A stretch of 64,000 nucleotides of DNA from Chitinophagaceae bacterium (GCA_020847395.1 JADLCD010000167.1:1-64000); one strand, 5' to 3'. Positions 26,814 to 36,838 are shown, counted from the stretch's first letter. The notes: generated from the letters alone by a model not told the origin. Program-made: numbers and translations.

Positions 26814-27284
26814 ATGTTGATTATGAAACGTATTTTTTTTCTTACAGTTTTACTATTTGCCGGGATGGCTGTTTTTGCACAATCCGGCTCGGCGCTAAAG
26901 GTTAAGTGGAGCTTCAGTTCAAAAAAGATAAATGATAAAACCTACGAGTTAAGGCTTTCAGCAATGGTTGACGGAAACTATCATATATACGCGCAAAATG
27001 TGGGTGTTGATGGTCCTGTAGCAACGAGCTTTACATTCAATAAAAACCCATTAGTAACTTTAAGCGGCAAAGTAAAAGAAGAAGGGAAAATAGTAAAGAA
27101 ACATGAAGAAGTATGGAACGGCAATGTAAATTTTTATGAAAAGAAAGTTGATTTTGTTCAGCTTGTACAGCTAAAATCAAAAGTAAAAACCAACGTTGGA
27201 GGAACAGTAGAGTTTATGGTTTGCGATGACAAACAATGTTTGCCCCCGGCTGAAGTGAATTTTAAAATAGATATAGGGGGATAA
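26814..27284 (+). CDS. secreted stand-alone DsbD N-terminal-like domain protein
   Basis: A signal peptide (ending VFAQ) is followed by an immunoglobulin-like domain matching the N-terminal (alpha) domain of DsbD, with the redox pair Cys137/Cys142 in MVCDDKQCLPP. Full DsbD adds a membrane and a thioredoxin domain, both absent here. It probably shuttles electrons in the periplasm with a separate CcdA-like partner. ATG 26823 (M4) is an alternative start. A hairpin terminator follows. Confidence 0.82.
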   Translation: MLIMKRIFFLTVLLFAGMAVFAQSGSALKVKWSFSSKKINDKTYELRLSAMVDGNYHIYAQNVGVDGPVATSFTFNKNPLVTLSGKVKEEGKIVKKHEEVWNGNVNFYEKKVDFVQLVQLKSKVKTNVGGTVEFMVCDDKQCLPPAEVNFKIDIGG

Positions 27285-27320
27285 ATCTTTGCTACTACAT
27301 TAGGGTTTAGGATTATATTG

Positions 27321-27352
27321 AAAAGGGGTGTATTTGAAAGACACCCCTTTTT
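27321..27352. terminator. intrinsic terminator after the DsbD-like gene
   Basis: Stem AAAAGGGGTGT/ACACCCCTTTT with a 9-base loop, then further T. It is symmetric enough to work both ways. Confidence 0.8.
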
Positions 27353-27452
27353 AATGTAACTTATTATTTTAACGTGAGTTTGGGTGTTCAAAAATGATAA
27401 TCAATAAAATAAGTTGATACAATATATTCTCTTTCCGGTATTCACCGATGAT

Positions 27453-27535
27453 TTTCACGCGGCGTTCACAGCGGAGCAGTGTTGGCAACGAATGCTTCTT
27501 TGCGGGCTTTGCCCAGTTGCGTACGCTGCGTGAAA
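27453..27535. repeat. intergenic inverted repeat
   Basis: Arms TTTCACGCGGCGT (27453-27465) and ACGCTGCGTGAAA (27523-27535) pair at 12 of 13 positions around 57 bases. The 418-base gap it sits in (27285-27702) otherwise holds only two terminators. This looks like a degenerate dispersed repeat of the CGC-rich type common in Bacteroidota intergenic DNA. Confidence 0.5.
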
Positions 27536-27654
27536 TATACTTTCCTAACCTGACTAAGACCCAAAACTCACGGTATTTTAGTCATTAGCAAGTGAACATC
27601 TGGTACAATTACTAGCAGAAGGAAGCAGTATACATAAACACCCCCTAAAATAAA

Positions 27655-27680
27655 ACTGCCCCGGAAAATTCCGGAGCAGT
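27655..27680 (-). terminator. terminator of the sigma-factor gene
   Basis: On the minus strand the stem ACTGCTCCGGAA/TTCCGGGGCAGT, with a tiny loop and one G-T pair, is followed by TTTATTTTA. It lies 23 bases after the sigma-factor stop. Confidence 0.75.
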
Positions 27681-27702
27681 TACTTCTGAGTAGAATTTTG
27701 TT

Positions 27703-28284
27703 TTACAATGCAATTTGTTTTTCCTGCATCATTTTGCGCAGGTTAATTAAACCATAACGCATACGGCCTAAGGCTGTATTAATGCTGCAGTCTGTTAATG
27801 TAGCGATTTCTTTAAAGCTCAGTTCAGCGTAATGCCTTAAAATAATTACTTCACGCTGATCTTCAGGCAGCCTGTCAAGCATTTCACGAACACGGTCGTG
27901 GCTTTGACGCTGCATCATACGACGGTCAACACCATCTTCTGAAAAGTTGATCACTTCAAAAATGTCACGATCATCACCAGTTTTAATAGTTGGTGTACGT
28001 TTCACTTTACGGAAATGATCTACGCAAAGGTTATGGGCGATACGCATTGCCCATGGTAAAAATTTACCTTCCTCGGTGTACCTGCCACTACGAATAGTGT
28101 CGATAACCCTGATAAATACATCCTGGAAAATATCTTCTGCCAGATATTTATCTTTTACAAGCAGAAAAATGGATGTGTAAATTTTGTCTTTGTGACGAAC
28201 AATGAGCGCTTCCAATGCTGAAGCTTCTCCATTCATGAAAAGGTTGATCAATTGCTGATCAGGCAGGTTGGTTAGGGAATTCAT
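27703..28284 (-). CDS. ECF-type RNA polymerase sigma factor
   Basis: Sigma-70 family protein of 193 aa. Region 2 is at about 20-95 (AEDIFQDVFIRVID, FLPWAMRIAHNLCVDHFRK) and region 4 at about 128-185 (LPEDQREVIILRHYAELSFKEIATL, NTALGRMRYGLINLRK). It is monocistronic with no anti-sigma gene adjacent. It closely resembles the constitutive SigW-like factors conserved in Bacteroidota. A weak promoter (TTTG, 17 bases, TATATTTT at 28417-28410) gives a leader of about 115 nt. Confidence 0.9.
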   Translation of the reverse strand: MNSLTNLPDQQLINLFMNGEASALEALIVRHKDKIYTSIFLLVKDKYLAEDIFQDVFIRVIDTIRSGRYTEEGKFLPWAMRIAHNLCVDHFRKVKRTPTIKTGDDRDIFEVINFSEDGVDRRMMQRQSHDRVREMLDRLPEDQREVIILRHYAELSFKEIATLTDCSINTALGRMRYGLINLRKMMQEKQIAL

Positions 28285-28582
28285 AAACTTCTACGGTTTT
28301 TAATGGTTGGGATTTTGATACCCATTATCATATATTAAGAAGTAGAAGTAATACCAAAAGGCGGTAATGATTTTAGTTCTAGTTTCTTTCGTATGATATT
28401 GGGACTGCTAAAATATAGCTTTTTTTGAACCGACCAAACTTTTGTTAAATATTTTTCGATTAATTATCGAAACCCTTCGATAAACGATAAAATATTAAAT
28501 AGTAACCCTTAAAAACAATAATAGCATTTATCATTTATTGTTTATTTAGCACAGTTTTTTGCTCCGCTAAACAATTTAGCAT

Positions 28583-28590
28583 TAATTTTG
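28583..28590 (+). promoter_or_regulatory. -7 box of the uvrA promoter
   Basis: TAATTTTG matches TAnnTTTG, with TTTG at 28558-28561 (21-base spacer). ATG 28600 begins nine bases later, so the mRNA leader would be only a few nucleotides. The rest of the 28285-28599 gap shows no other feature. Confidence 0.6.
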
Positions 28591-28599
28591 TTGCCCTCT

Positions 28600-31416
28600 A
28601 TGGCAGCAACTTCAACAATCAAAAATTCTCCTCCGGCTATTATTGATACTATTCTTATTAAAGGTGCGAGGGTACATAATCTTAAAAATGTTACCGTTGA
28701 AATCCCCAGGAATAAACTGGTGGTGGTAACGGGCGTTTCTGGCTCGGGTAAATCATCATTAACTATAGATACCCTGTTTGCGGAAGGACAGCGCAGGTAT
28801 GCAGAAAGCCTGAGCGCTTATGCAAGGCAGTTTCTTAACCGCATGAATAAACCTGATGTTGATTTCATCAAAGGTTTATGTCCGGCTATTGCCATAGAAC
28901 AAAAAGTGATCACCCGCACGCCACGCTCTACCGTAGGCAGCATGACGGAAGTATATGACTACTTAAGATTATTATATGCCCGGATTGGCAAAACCATTTC
29001 TCCCATAAGTGGCGAAGAAGTAAAGAAAGATGATGTAAATGATGTGGTGAAATATATTGTAAACCAAAAAGCTGGTGATAAAGTACTTATACTCTCTGGT
29101 TTTAAATTACAGGGCAAACGCAATACGCATGAGGAGCTGAATATCCTTTTGCAAAAAGGATTTTCAAGATTATATACAAAGGCAGAAGGAAAAGCAGGAG
29201 AAATTACGAGGATTGAAGATGAACTTGAATTAAAAGATGCGGAGTTAAAAAAGAAATATAAAGGAGATACTTATATTTTGATAGACAGGATTGTTGTAAA
29301 AGATTTTGATGAAGATGATCTGCATCGTTTAGCTGACTCCGTTGGTACGGCGTTTTTTGAGGGAGAGGGTGAGATGGTGCTTATTATAAACGAATTAAAC
29401 CACGTACATTTCTCCAATAAGTTTGAAAGAGACGGAATAAAATTTGAAGAACCGGTTCCCAATCTTTTCTCCTTTAATAACCCCTATGGTGCCTGCCCGG
29501 TTTGTGAAGGTTTTTCGCAGGTATTGGGCATCGATTCCGAGCTGGTAATCCCCAATCCAAGATTAAGCGTATATGATGGCGCGGTTGCTCCATGGAAAGG
29601 TGAAAAATTAAGCAAATGGAAAGATCAGTTTGTAAAGGCTGCTAAAAATTTCGGATTTCCTGTGCATAAGCCCGTAATTGATTTAACCAAAGAACAGTAC
29701 AACGAACTTTGGGAAGGCAATAAATACGCGGAAGGCATCGACGACTTTTTTAAAGAGGTAGAGCAGAATTTATATAAAGTGCAATACAGGGTTTTACTGT
29801 CAAGATATCGTGGAAGAACAACCTGCCCGGAATGCAAAGGCTATCGCTTACGTAAAGAAGCATTATATGTAAAAGTGGGAGGAAAGCATATTGGCGAATT
29901 ATGCGAGATACAGGTAAAAGATTTAAAAACATGGTTTGATACACTTGATCTGAGTGAATATGATAAGCAGGTTGCCAAACGTGTGCTTATTGAGATAAAT
30001 CAACGATTACAGGTATTGCTTGATGTTGGGCTGGGTTATTTAAGTCTTAACCGGTTAGCCAATAGTTTAAGTGGCGGGGAAAGCCAACGCATTCAGCTTA
30101 CGCGTAGCTTAGGAAGCAATCTTACCAATTCGTTATATATACTTGATGAACCTTCGATAGGATTGCACTCAAGAGATACAGCCCGGTTGATAAAAGTATT
30201 GAAAGAATTAAGAGACTTGAATAATACCGTTGTTGTGGTTGAGCATGATGAAATGATGATGCGGGAAGCAGACCATATTATTGATATGGGACCATTGGCA
30301 AGCCACTTAGGTGGAGAGGTGATTGCGGAAGGTGATTATGATGCTATTATCTATAATCCTAAAAGTCTTACCGGCAAATACCTGAAAGGAGAACTGAAAA
30401 TAGAAGTGCCTGTAAAAACCCGCAAATGGAAGCGTTCTGTAAAAATTGAAGATGCACGCCAGAATAATTTAAAAAATATAACTGTTGAATTTCCGCTTGG
30501 CGTGTTAACCGCAATATCCGGAGTAAGCGGTAGTGGCAAAACTACTTTGGTTAAACAGATTGCCTATCCCGCATTAAAAAAATTAAAGGGAGAATTTGTA
30601 GATAAGGTAGGTATGCACAAAGCCATCACCGGCGATGTTGATTTTATCACACAAATTGAGCTGGTTGATCAGAACCCGATCGGTAAATCATCCCGCAGCA
30701 ACCCCGTAACATATATCAAAGCCTACGATGAAATAAGAGATCTGTATTCAAAACAACCGTTGAGTAAAATCAATGGCTTTCAACCCAAGCATTTTTCTTT
30801 TAATGTAGAAGGTGGAAGATGCGATGCATGCAAAGGCGAAGGCGAACAAATTGTGGAGATGCAATTTTTGGCAGATGTGCACCTGGTATGCGATGTTTGC
30901 CACGGCAGGCGCTTTAAAGATGAGGTGCTTGAAGTGACTTATAAAGAAAAAAACATTTTTGACGTGTTGGAGATGAGTGTTGATGAGGCACTCAACTTCT
31001 TTAAAGATGAAAAAGACATCTTTACCAAACTAAAACCATTGGCTGATGTGGGCTTAGGCTATATTAAATTAGGGCAATCGAGCGATACATTATCCGGTGG
31101 CGAAGCACAACGTGTAAAGCTTGCTTCTTTTCTTGGTAAAGGTAAAGCGCAAGGTCATATACTTTTCATCTTTGATGAACCAACCACGGGTTTACATTTT
31201 TATGATATCAACAAGCTGCTTGCTTCCTTTAATGCGTTGATCGACCAGGGACATTCTATTTGGGTAATTGAGCATAATACGGATGTAATTAAAAGTGCGG
31301 ATTGGGTCATCGATCTTGGCCCCGAAGCCGGCGACCAGGGTGGCAGCCTTGTTTTTGAAGGTGTGCCGCAGGATCTGAAGAAGGTTAAGGAAAGTTATAC
31401 GGGGAAGTTTTTGTAG
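28600..31416 (+). CDS. uvrA: excinuclease ABC subunit UvrA
   Basis: DNA-damage sensor of nucleotide excision repair: a dimeric ABC ATPase that loads UvrB. There are two ATPase modules, the first with [10 protein letters not shown] and [12 protein letters not shown], the second with [10 protein letters not shown] and [12 protein letters not shown]. Zinc fingers are visible as CPVCEGF...CPECKGY and CDACKGEG...CDVCHGRR. The length of 938 aa is standard. I took ATG 28600 rather than the in-frame TTG 28588, because the latter lies inside the -7 box. Confidence 0.97.
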   Translation: MAATSTIKNSPPAIIDTILIKGARVHNLKNVTVEIPRNKLVVVTGVSGSGKSSLTIDTLFAEGQRRYAESLSAYARQFLNRMNKPDVDFIKGLCPAIAIEQKVITRTPRSTVGSMTEVYDYLRLLYARIGKTISPISGEEVKKDDVNDVVKYIVNQKAGDKVLILSGFKLQGKRNTHEELNILLQKGFSRLYTKAEGKAGEITRIEDELELKDAELKKKYKGDTYILIDRIVVKDFDEDDLHRLADSVGTAFFEGEGEMVLIINELNHVHFSNKFERDGIKFEEPVPNLFSFNNPYGACPVCEGFSQVLGIDSELVIPNPRLSVYDGAVAPWKGEKLSKWKDQFVKAAKNFGFPVHKPVIDLTKEQYNELWEGNKYAEGIDDFFKEVEQNLYKVQYRVLLSRYRGRTTCPECKGYRLRKEALYVKVGGKHIGELCEIQVKDLKTWFDTLDLSEYDKQVAKRVLIEINQRLQVLLDVGLGYLSLNRLANSLSGGESQRIQLTRSLGSNLTNSLYILDEPSIGLHSRDTARLIKVLKELRDLNNTVVVVEHDEMMMREADHIIDMGPLASHLGGEVIAEGDYDAIIYNPKSLTGKYLKGELKIEVPVKTRKWKRSVKIEDARQNNLKNITVEFPLGVLTAISGVSGSGKTTLVKQIAYPALKKLKGEFVDKVGMHKAITGDVDFITQIELVDQNPIGKSSRSNPVTYIKAYDEIRDLYSKQPLSKINGFQPKHFSFNVEGGRCDACKGEGEQIVEMQFLADVHLVCDVCHGRRFKDEVLEVTYKEKNIFDVLEMSVDEALNFFKDEKDIFTKLKPLADVGLGYIKLGQSSDTLSGGEAQRVKLASFLGKGKAQGHILFIFDEPTTGLHFYDINKLLASFNALIDQGHSIWVIEHNTDVIKSADWVIDLGPEAGDQGGSLVFEGVPQDLKKVKESYTGKFL

Positions 31417-31425
31417 AGGGTTGCA

Positions 31426-31456
31426 GGGTTTCCAACCTTTCCAAGGTTCGAAACTC
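31426..31456. repeat. 31-bp palindromic REP-like repeat, copy 1 (imperfect)
   Basis: Arms GGGTTTCCAACCTT and AAGGTTCGAAACTC, ten bases after the uvrA stop. It is a degenerate copy of the palindromes at 31747, 33349 and 34012. It may also serve as a uvrA terminator. Confidence 0.7.
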
Positions 31457-31526
31457 TGAATAACCTAAAAAAAGGTTTAACTTCCTGCCAAATATTCCTT
31501 GCTATGCCTATCATGGTATTATCGTA

Positions 31527-31712
31527 AGAACATTTAAGAATTTCTTTTTATCCTATAGTCATGCTTATAAGCGGCAACAGGATATCAATACCAATATTTT
31601 TGCACAGCATTTTAAAAGATCAGAGATAGACAAAGAATATTAGAGTAAGGTTATACAATACATACACCTTAACCCACTTCACCATAAAATCACTACAGAT
31701 TGGGAAGATATC
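31527..31712 (+). pseudogene. remnant of a REP-associated tyrosine (IS200-like) transposase
   Basis: Read in one frame this gives RTFKNFFLSYSHAYKRQQDI, then NIFAQHFKRSEIDKEY, an in-frame TAG at 31641, then SKVIQYIHLNPLHHKI. The block YIHLNPLHH following FKR...EY is the C-terminal signature of Y1 (TnpA_REP/RAYT) transposases, and the stop falls right after the Tyr expected to be catalytic. The N-terminal half with the HUH motif is missing. It is a decayed fragment lying between two palindromic repeats of the kind such enzymes mobilise. Confidence 0.75.
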
Positions 31713-31746
31713 ATCGTATGCAGACGCAGGAATACATGTATGACGA

Positions 31747-31777
31747 GGGTTCCGAACCTTTCAAAGGTTCGGAACCC
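31747..31777. repeat. 31-bp palindromic REP-like repeat, copy 2
   Basis: Arms GGGTTCCGAACCTTT and AAAGGTTCGGAACCC around a single C, a perfect palindrome. Identical to copy 3. Confidence 0.85.
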
Positions 31778-31844
31778 TGCGCTTGATTGTTCAATAAAAT
31801 ATATGGCTTATATTTAGCGTAGTTATGCACTTAATAACTACCAT

Positions 31845-33344
31845 ATGCAATTACTAAAATTTTTTGTTCTTCTCATTTTCTGCTCAACAGGTTTTATTTG
31901 TTACGGTCAGCAACACATCGGAATTTTTGAACAAAGTACTGATGTTGGAGAAGTCATAAAAAAGGGAAGCATTCAATACGATAGTATTAACCAATCCTAC
32001 AGTATCAGCGGCTCCGGCAGTAATATCTGGTTTAAAAAAGATGAATTTTATTACGTATGGAAAAAATTGAAAGGCGATTTTATTCTTCACGCACAAGCCC
32101 ACTTAAAGGGTAAAGGCGTTGAGCTTCACCGGAAATTGGGCTGGATGGTGAGGGCCAGTCTTGATACTAATTCAGCAATGATAACAGCCGCGGTACATGG
32201 TGATGGGTTGACTTCTCTTCAATACCGTAAAGAAAAAGATAGTACTGTTGAAGAAACAAAATCATCAGATATTTTGCCTGACATTATTCAATTAGAAAGA
32301 AAAGGTAACCGTTTTATTATGTCTACAGCTAAATGGGGCGAACCGTTTACTGAAGTCTTTGCAGAAGATATCAATCTTGGTGATGAAGTATATGCAGGAA
32401 TGTATGTTTGCTCGCACAATGCAAATGTTTTGGAATCTGCGGTGTTTGAAAACGTGCGCATTATTATTCCCGCAAAAGAAAATTTTGTTCCTTACCGGGA
32501 CTATCTCGGCAGTCACATAGAAACGATGGATATTTCTTCCGGCATACGACATATCGTGTATTCCGAGAATGCATCGCTTCAGGCACCGAACTGGATGCAC
32601 GATAATACACACCTTATTTACAACAAACGGGGATCAATATACCGGCTGAACATTAATAGTAAAACTGCAGAACAAATAAACACGGGTGAAATACTGCAAA
32701 ACAACAATGATCATGTGATTTCCTTTGACGGAAAAATGCTTGGACTTAGCAGTTCAAGCGGTGATAAGAAATATGGCTCACTGGTATATACCGTACCAAT
32801 TAATGGAGGCATACCCAAACAAATAACCGCAACAGGCCCTTCTTATCTGCATGGCTGGTCTCCCAACGGAAAGTTTTTGGTATATACCGGGCAGCGCGAT
32901 AATCAATTTGATATTTATAAAATACCAAGTACAGGCGGCAAAGAGATAAGGCTGACTACTGCTGAAGGCCTTGATGATGGCGCTGAATATAGTCCTGATG
33001 GGAAGTATATTTATTTTAATTCTGTACGTTCCGGTCTTATGCAGCTTTGGAGGATGAAGCCTGATGGTACTGAGCAAACACAGCTTACCTTCGACGAATA
33101 CAACAATTGGTTCCCGCATATTTCGCCCAACGGGAAATGGATAGCTTTTCTTTCCTTTTCAAAAGACGTACCTCCGCAGGATCATCCATTTTATAAAAGA
33201 GTTTACCTGCGTTTGATGCCGGTTGACGGTGGCAAACCTACAATAATTGCTTATGTATATGGAGGTCAGGCTACCATTAATACGCCGTCCTGGTCGCCGG
33301 ATAGTAAAAAAATTGCCTTTGTAAGTAATACCGCTATGGAATAA
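31845..33344 (+). CDS. secreted TolB-like beta-propeller protein with N-terminal DUF1349-like domain
   Basis: Signal peptide (about 1-21), then a concanavalin-like domain at about 25-215 (GSGSNIWFKKDEFYYVWKKL, GWMVRASLDTNSAM). A six-bladed TolB-type propeller of PD40 repeats follows at about 235-495 (HGWSPNGKFLVYTG, AEYSPDGKYIYFNS, PHISPNGKWIAFLS, PSWSPDSKKIAFVS). It probably binds a carbohydrate or protein ligand outside the cytoplasm. It is flanked on both sides by identical 31-bp palindromes. No catalytic residues are evident. Confidence 0.88.
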   Translation: MQLLKFFVLLIFCSTGFICYGQQHIGIFEQSTDVGEVIKKGSIQYDSINQSYSISGSGSNIWFKKDEFYYVWKKLKGDFILHAQAHLKGKGVELHRKLGWMVRASLDTNSAMITAAVHGDGLTSLQYRKEKDSTVEETKSSDILPDIIQLERKGNRFIMSTAKWGEPFTEVFAEDINLGDEVYAGMYVCSHNANVLESAVFENVRIIIPAKENFVPYRDYLGSHIETMDISSGIRHIVYSENASLQAPNWMHDNTHLIYNKRGSIYRLNINSKTAEQINTGEILQNNNDHVISFDGKMLGLSSSSGDKKYGSLVYTVPINGGIPKQITATGPSYLHGWSPNGKFLVYTGQRDNQFDIYKIPSTGGKEIRLTTAEGLDDGAEYSPDGKYIYFNSVRSGLMQLWRMKPDGTEQTQLTFDEYNNWFPHISPNGKWIAFLSFSKDVPPQDHPFYKRVYLRLMPVDGGKPTIIAYVYGGQATINTPSWSPDSKKIAFVSNTAME

Positions 33345-33348
33345 TTTA

Positions 33349-33379
33349 GGGTTCCGAACCTTTCAAAGGTTCGGAACCC
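33349..33379. repeat. 31-bp palindromic REP-like repeat, copy 3
   Basis: Same sequence as copy 2. It begins four bases after the propeller-gene stop and ends seven bases before the Uma2 stop, in the convergent gap. Confidence 0.85.
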
Positions 33380-33386
33380 TGCGTTT

Positions 33387-33986
33387 TTAAACGCTACCCT
33401 CCAGCCTCACTCCTTCGTAAATATCTGTTATGGGAATGTTTTCATTAATGGTTTTTACGTAAAGTATTTCTTCTGCCGATTTATATTCTTCCAGTTCCCA
33501 ATGTCCGGCTTCATTAAGCCTGAATATTTCGATATGTATGCTTTCGGAATCTACCAATATATATTCTTTCAGCGTGGGTATATCGCGGTATAGCTTAAAC
33601 TTTTCGCCGCGGTCATAGTTTCTGGTAGAAGGAGAAAGTATTTCGATAATTACTGCCGGGTTTACAACATTCCAGTTATCATTATTAAGCGTTTCCGGTT
33701 CGCCGCAAACAATAGAAATATCCGGGTAAGTGAAAAGGGTATTGGCTTCAATATGTATGCGCATATCACTGCCGAATGGCTGGCATCGCTTACCATTTAA
33801 TTTATTCGTCAGCCCGACAAACAGGTTCCTGAAAATTATATTGCGAGGCATTTTAGTACCAGACATAGCGAATATCTCGCCTTTGTAATATTCATGCTTT
33901 TCTGTAGCAGCTTCTTCCATTGCAAGGTATTCTTGAACGGTAAATTTTTGTTTGCCGTAGGCAACGGCAGGCTCTCTGACTTCCAT
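33387..33986 (-). CDS. Uma2-family (DUF820) PD-(D/E)XK nuclease-like protein
   Basis: Restriction-endonuclease-like fold of 199 aa. Family landmarks are [20 protein letters not shown], the acidic PDISIVCGE strand and [19 protein letters not shown] with the candidate catalytic Glu and Lys, then [14 protein letters not shown]. Uma2 proteins are abundant in Cyanobacteria and Bacteroidota, often in many copies; their biological role is unsettled. The gene is enclosed by 31-bp palindromes at 33349 and 34012, as if carried as a unit. Confidence 0.9.
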   Translation of the reverse strand: MEVREPAVAYGKQKFTVQEYLAMEEAATEKHEYYKGEIFAMSGTKMPRNIIFRNLFVGLTNKLNGKRCQPFGSDMRIHIEANTLFTYPDISIVCGEPETLNNDNWNVVNPAVIIEILSPSTRNYDRGEKFKLYRDIPTLKEYILVDSESIHIEIFRLNEAGHWELEEYKSAEEILYVKTINENIPITDIYEGVRLEGSV

Positions 33987-34011
33987 CTAATAAAAATACA
34001 GCTTTTATATA

Positions 34012-34042
34012 GGGTTTCCAACCTTTCAAAGGTTGGAAACCC
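34012..34042. repeat. 31-bp palindromic REP-like repeat, copy 4 (variant arms)
   Basis: Arms GGGTTTCCAACCTTT and AAAGGTTGGAAACCC around one C. Relative to copies 2 and 3 two positions per arm differ, and both changes are matched in the opposite arm. Confidence 0.85.
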
Positions 34043-34076
34043 TGGAAACCCTGCAACTGAAATTCCCGCATTTTAT

Positions 34077-34084
34077 TACCTTCG
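34077..34084 (+). promoter_or_regulatory. probable -7 box of the guaA promoter
   Basis: TACCTTCG matches seven of eight positions of TAnnTTTG. The ATG at 34092 follows seven bases later, supporting that start and a nearly leaderless mRNA. Confidence 0.4.
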
Positions 34085-34091
34085 CAGCCAA

Positions 34092-35627
34092 ATGACAGAA
34101 AAGATTCTCATCCTTGATTTCGGTTCCCAGTATACCCAGTTAATAGCCCGTGCCGTTCGCGAAGCCAATGTGTATTGCGAAATAACGCCTTTCAATAAAC
34201 CTGTTCAATATTCGGCTGAATTAAAAGGCATTATATTATCAGGTTCTCCTTTTTCAGTAAATGATGCCAATGCACCCGTAGTTGATGTTGAAGCTATTAG
34301 CAAACAATTGCCGGTTTTGGGTGTTTGCTACGGCGCACAGCTCACTGCAAAAACTTTTGGCGGCAAAGTGGAACGCTCTGAAAAAAGAGAGTATGGCAGG
34401 GCACAGCTCAAAATAAAACAGCAGGATGTTTTGTGGGATGATGTAAAGCCTGAATCACAGGTTTGGATGAGCCATGGTGATTCTATATTGCAAACACCTG
34501 CGGATTTTGAAATACTGGGTGTTACGGAATCTATTCCTGTGGCGGCTTTCAAAAAGAACGGAGCAGCGGCAAATGTAATGTACGGTTTACAATTTCACCC
34601 TGAAGTATATCATTCAACATACGGCAAAAAAATAATTACCAACTTTTTGGTTAAGGTTTGCGGATGCAAGCAGGATTGGACACCGGCGCATTTCATCAGC
34701 GATACTGTTGCACAGTTAAAAGAGCAGATAGGCAACAGAAAAGTGATTATGGCACTCAGCGGTGGAGTTGATTCTACCGTTGCAGCTACGCTTATTCACA
34801 AAGCAATAGGCGACCGCCTCTTCGGTATTTTTGTTGATAATGGTGTATTACGTAAAGATGAATTTGAACAGGTTTTACAAACCTATAACCAGATTGGATT
34901 AAACGTAAAAGGTGTAAATGCCAGTGAGCATTTCTATACAAAACTTGCCGGAAAATTAAACCCCGAAGAAAAAAGAAAAATCATCGGTAAAACTTTTATT
35001 GATGTTTTTGATGAAGAATCGCACAAAGTAGAAGGTATTGGTTTGTTGGGTCAGGGCACCATTTATCCTGATGTTATTGAAAGTGTATCAGTTCATGGGC
35101 CTTCTGTTACCATTAAATCTCACCATAATGTAGGTGGATTACCTGATACTATGAAGCTGGAACTGGTTGAACCACTGCGCTATCTTTTTAAAGATGAAGT
35201 GAGAAGAGTGGGAGCAGAACTCGGTATACCCAACAATATGCTTTCCCGCCATCCCTTCCCCGGACCCGGGTTAGCCATCCGCATTCTTGGTGAAGTAACC
35301 GAAGAAAAAGTTAAATTACTGCAAGAAACAGATGCAATTTATATCAACGCGTTAAAGTCTTTTGACTTGTACGATAAAGTTTGGCAGGCCGGCGCTATTT
35401 TGCTTCCTGTTAAAAGTGTGGGTGTTATGGGTGATGAACGTACTTATGAGTATACAGTTGCATTGAGAGCCGTAACTTCAGTAGATGGTATGACGGCTGA
35501 TTGGGCGCATTTGCCGTATGAATTTCTGGCACATATTTCTAATGAGATTATTAATAATGTGCGTGGCATAAACCGTGTAGTATATGATATAAGCAGCAAG
35601 CCGCCTGCAACTATAGAATGGGAATAA
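34092..35627 (+). CDS. guaA: GMP synthase (glutamine-hydrolysing)
   Basis: Converts XMP to GMP. The glutaminase domain has Cys79 (GVCYGAQ), His169 and Glu171 (LQFHPEV); the ATP-pyrophosphatase domain has the P-loop SGGVDS at 223-228; the C-terminal dimerisation domain ends in KPPATIEWE. The length of 511 aa is standard. The frame is open further upstream, but that part is antisense to the Uma2 gene, and ATG 34092 starts the conserved [15 protein letters not shown]. Confidence 0.97.
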   Translation: MTEKILILDFGSQYTQLIARAVREANVYCEITPFNKPVQYSAELKGIILSGSPFSVNDANAPVVDVEAISKQLPVLGVCYGAQLTAKTFGGKVERSEKREYGRAQLKIKQQDVLWDDVKPESQVWMSHGDSILQTPADFEILGVTESIPVAAFKKNGAAANVMYGLQFHPEVYHSTYGKKIITNFLVKVCGCKQDWTPAHFISDTVAQLKEQIGNRKVIMALSGGVDSTVAATLIHKAIGDRLFGIFVDNGVLRKDEFEQVLQTYNQIGLNVKGVNASEHFYTKLAGKLNPEEKRKIIGKTFIDVFDEESHKVEGIGLLGQGTIYPDVIESVSVHGPSVTIKSHHNVGGLPDTMKLELVEPLRYLFKDEVRRVGAELGIPNNMLSRHPFPGPGLAIRILGEVTEEKVKLLQETDAIYINALKSFDLYDKVWQAGAILLPVKSVGVMGDERTYEYTVALRAVTSVDGMTADWAHLPYEFLAHISNEIINNVRGINRVVYDISSKPPATIEWE

Positions 35628-35656
35628 CACGTCTCTTATTGCATAAAGCTCAAAGC

Positions 35657-36838
35657 ATGAACAAAACCGGCATATTCGTAATCGCTTTACTGATTTTGTT
35701 TTTTAAAACCTCTGTTGCACAAATCCAGCAGGAAACACCTCCACGCATTGCGTTGTTTGTTCCACTATACCTCGATTCTGTTTTTGATGCTTCAGGCAAG
35801 TACAAAGCAGGAAAAACAATTCCTAAATACATCAGCTCTGCTCTTGACTTTTACCAGGGTAGCAATTTCGCATTGGACTCCCTGGATAAAGAAAAAATAA
35901 AAATGAATGTGCAGGTATATGATGTAAAAAACCCACAACAGTCAGTATACAAAATTGCCGATGCCGGCGGGCTGGATAGCGTGAGCCTGATAATAGGAGC
36001 AGTAAATGGTAAAGAATATCTTGACCTTGCGGCTGTAGCTAAAGAAAAAAAAATACCCTTTGTATCTGCGAGCTATCCTAATGATGGAGGCATTTCTGCT
36101 AATCCTTATGTAGTAATTGTAAATCCCAAGCTGAATACACATCTGCAGGTTATTTATAATTATATCCTCAAAAATTTCGGCACTAATAAACTGGTTATGC
36201 TAAGAAGGCAGAATGGTGCTGATGACAGGATAACGGAAGTTTTTAAATCGCTTAATGCTTCAGGAAGCGGCACCGTATTAAATATTCAAACAACTACATT
36301 GAATAATGTTTTTACCGCGAAAGATATTGCTGCATCATTAGATAGCACGAGAGAGAATGTAATTATATGCGGAAGCCTTGATGATAATTTTGCAAAAAAT
36401 ATCATTTCATATGCTTCAACGCTTTCACCCAATTATAAAATAACATTAGTTGGCATGCCTACATGGCAAGACTATCCGGAGTTATCTCGTCCCGAAATAA
36501 AAAACCTACCGGTAATTTATTCTGCAAGTTTTTTTAACCCGGGTGAGGAAGTTAGCTGGGTTGAAAATTTCACTCAACGTTATGGCAGGAATACCTATAC
36601 CAAACCAAATGAAATGGCTTTCAGAGGCTTGGAAATCATGTATCTTTTCTCTCACCTCCTGCAAAAAGACAAAGCCAATATCATCAGCAATCTCAATGAT
36701 GATAAACATTTGTTGCTTACTGATTTTGAGTTTAAGCCTATATATAAAAACAAAAGTTCCACCACCCCTGATTATTATGAAAACAAAAGAGTTTTTATTT
36801 TAAAACAGTGGAATGATGAACTGACCAAAGAGAACTGA
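35657..36838 (+). CDS. secreted type 1 periplasmic-binding-protein-like protein
   Basis: Signal peptide MNKTGIFVIALLILFFKTSVAQ, then a two-lobed leucine/isoleucine/valine receptor-type fold of about 370 residues (IALFVPLYLDS, LIIGAVNGKEYLDLAAVAKEKKIPFVSAS, NVIICGSLDDNFAKNII). I chose ATG 35657, which begins the signal peptide and avoids overlap with guaA. In other Bacteroidota a LysM protein with such a domain often follows guaA; here no LysM repeat is present. It may be a cell-wall-linked sensor or lipoprotein-like factor; the ligand is unknown. Confidence 0.8.
   Translation: MNKTGIFVIALLILFFKTSVAQIQQETPPRIALFVPLYLDSVFDASGKYKAGKTIPKYISSALDFYQGSNFALDSLDKEKIKMNVQVYDVKNPQQSVYKIADAGGLDSVSLIIGAVNGKEYLDLAAVAKEKKIPFVSASYPNDGGISANPYVVIVNPKLNTHLQVIYNYILKNFGTNKLVMLRRQNGADDRITEVFKSLNASGSGTVLNIQTTTLNNVFTAKDIAASLDSTRENVIICGSLDDNFAKNIISYASTLSPNYKITLVGMPTWQDYPELSRPEIKNLPVIYSASFFNPGEEVSWVENFTQRYGRNTYTKPNEMAFRGLEIMYLFSHLLQKDKANIISNLNDDKHLLLTDFEFKPIYKNKSSTTPDYYENKRVFILKQWNDELTKEN

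Noticed and set aside
27453-27535. Structured RNA or riboswitch in the gap after the DsbD-like gene
   Set aside because: It is downstream of a terminator and upstream of the 3' end of a convergent gene; the arms look like a degenerate dispersed repeat and no adjacent gene could be regulated by it.
28588-28599. TTG start for uvrA four codons upstream
   Set aside because: It lies within the -7 promoter box; ATG 28600 is downstream of the expected transcription start.
33894-34091. N-terminal extension of guaA by 66 codons
   Set aside because: The extension is antisense to the Uma2 gene and crosses a palindromic repeat. The conserved GuaA start is at 34092 with a -7 box just before it.
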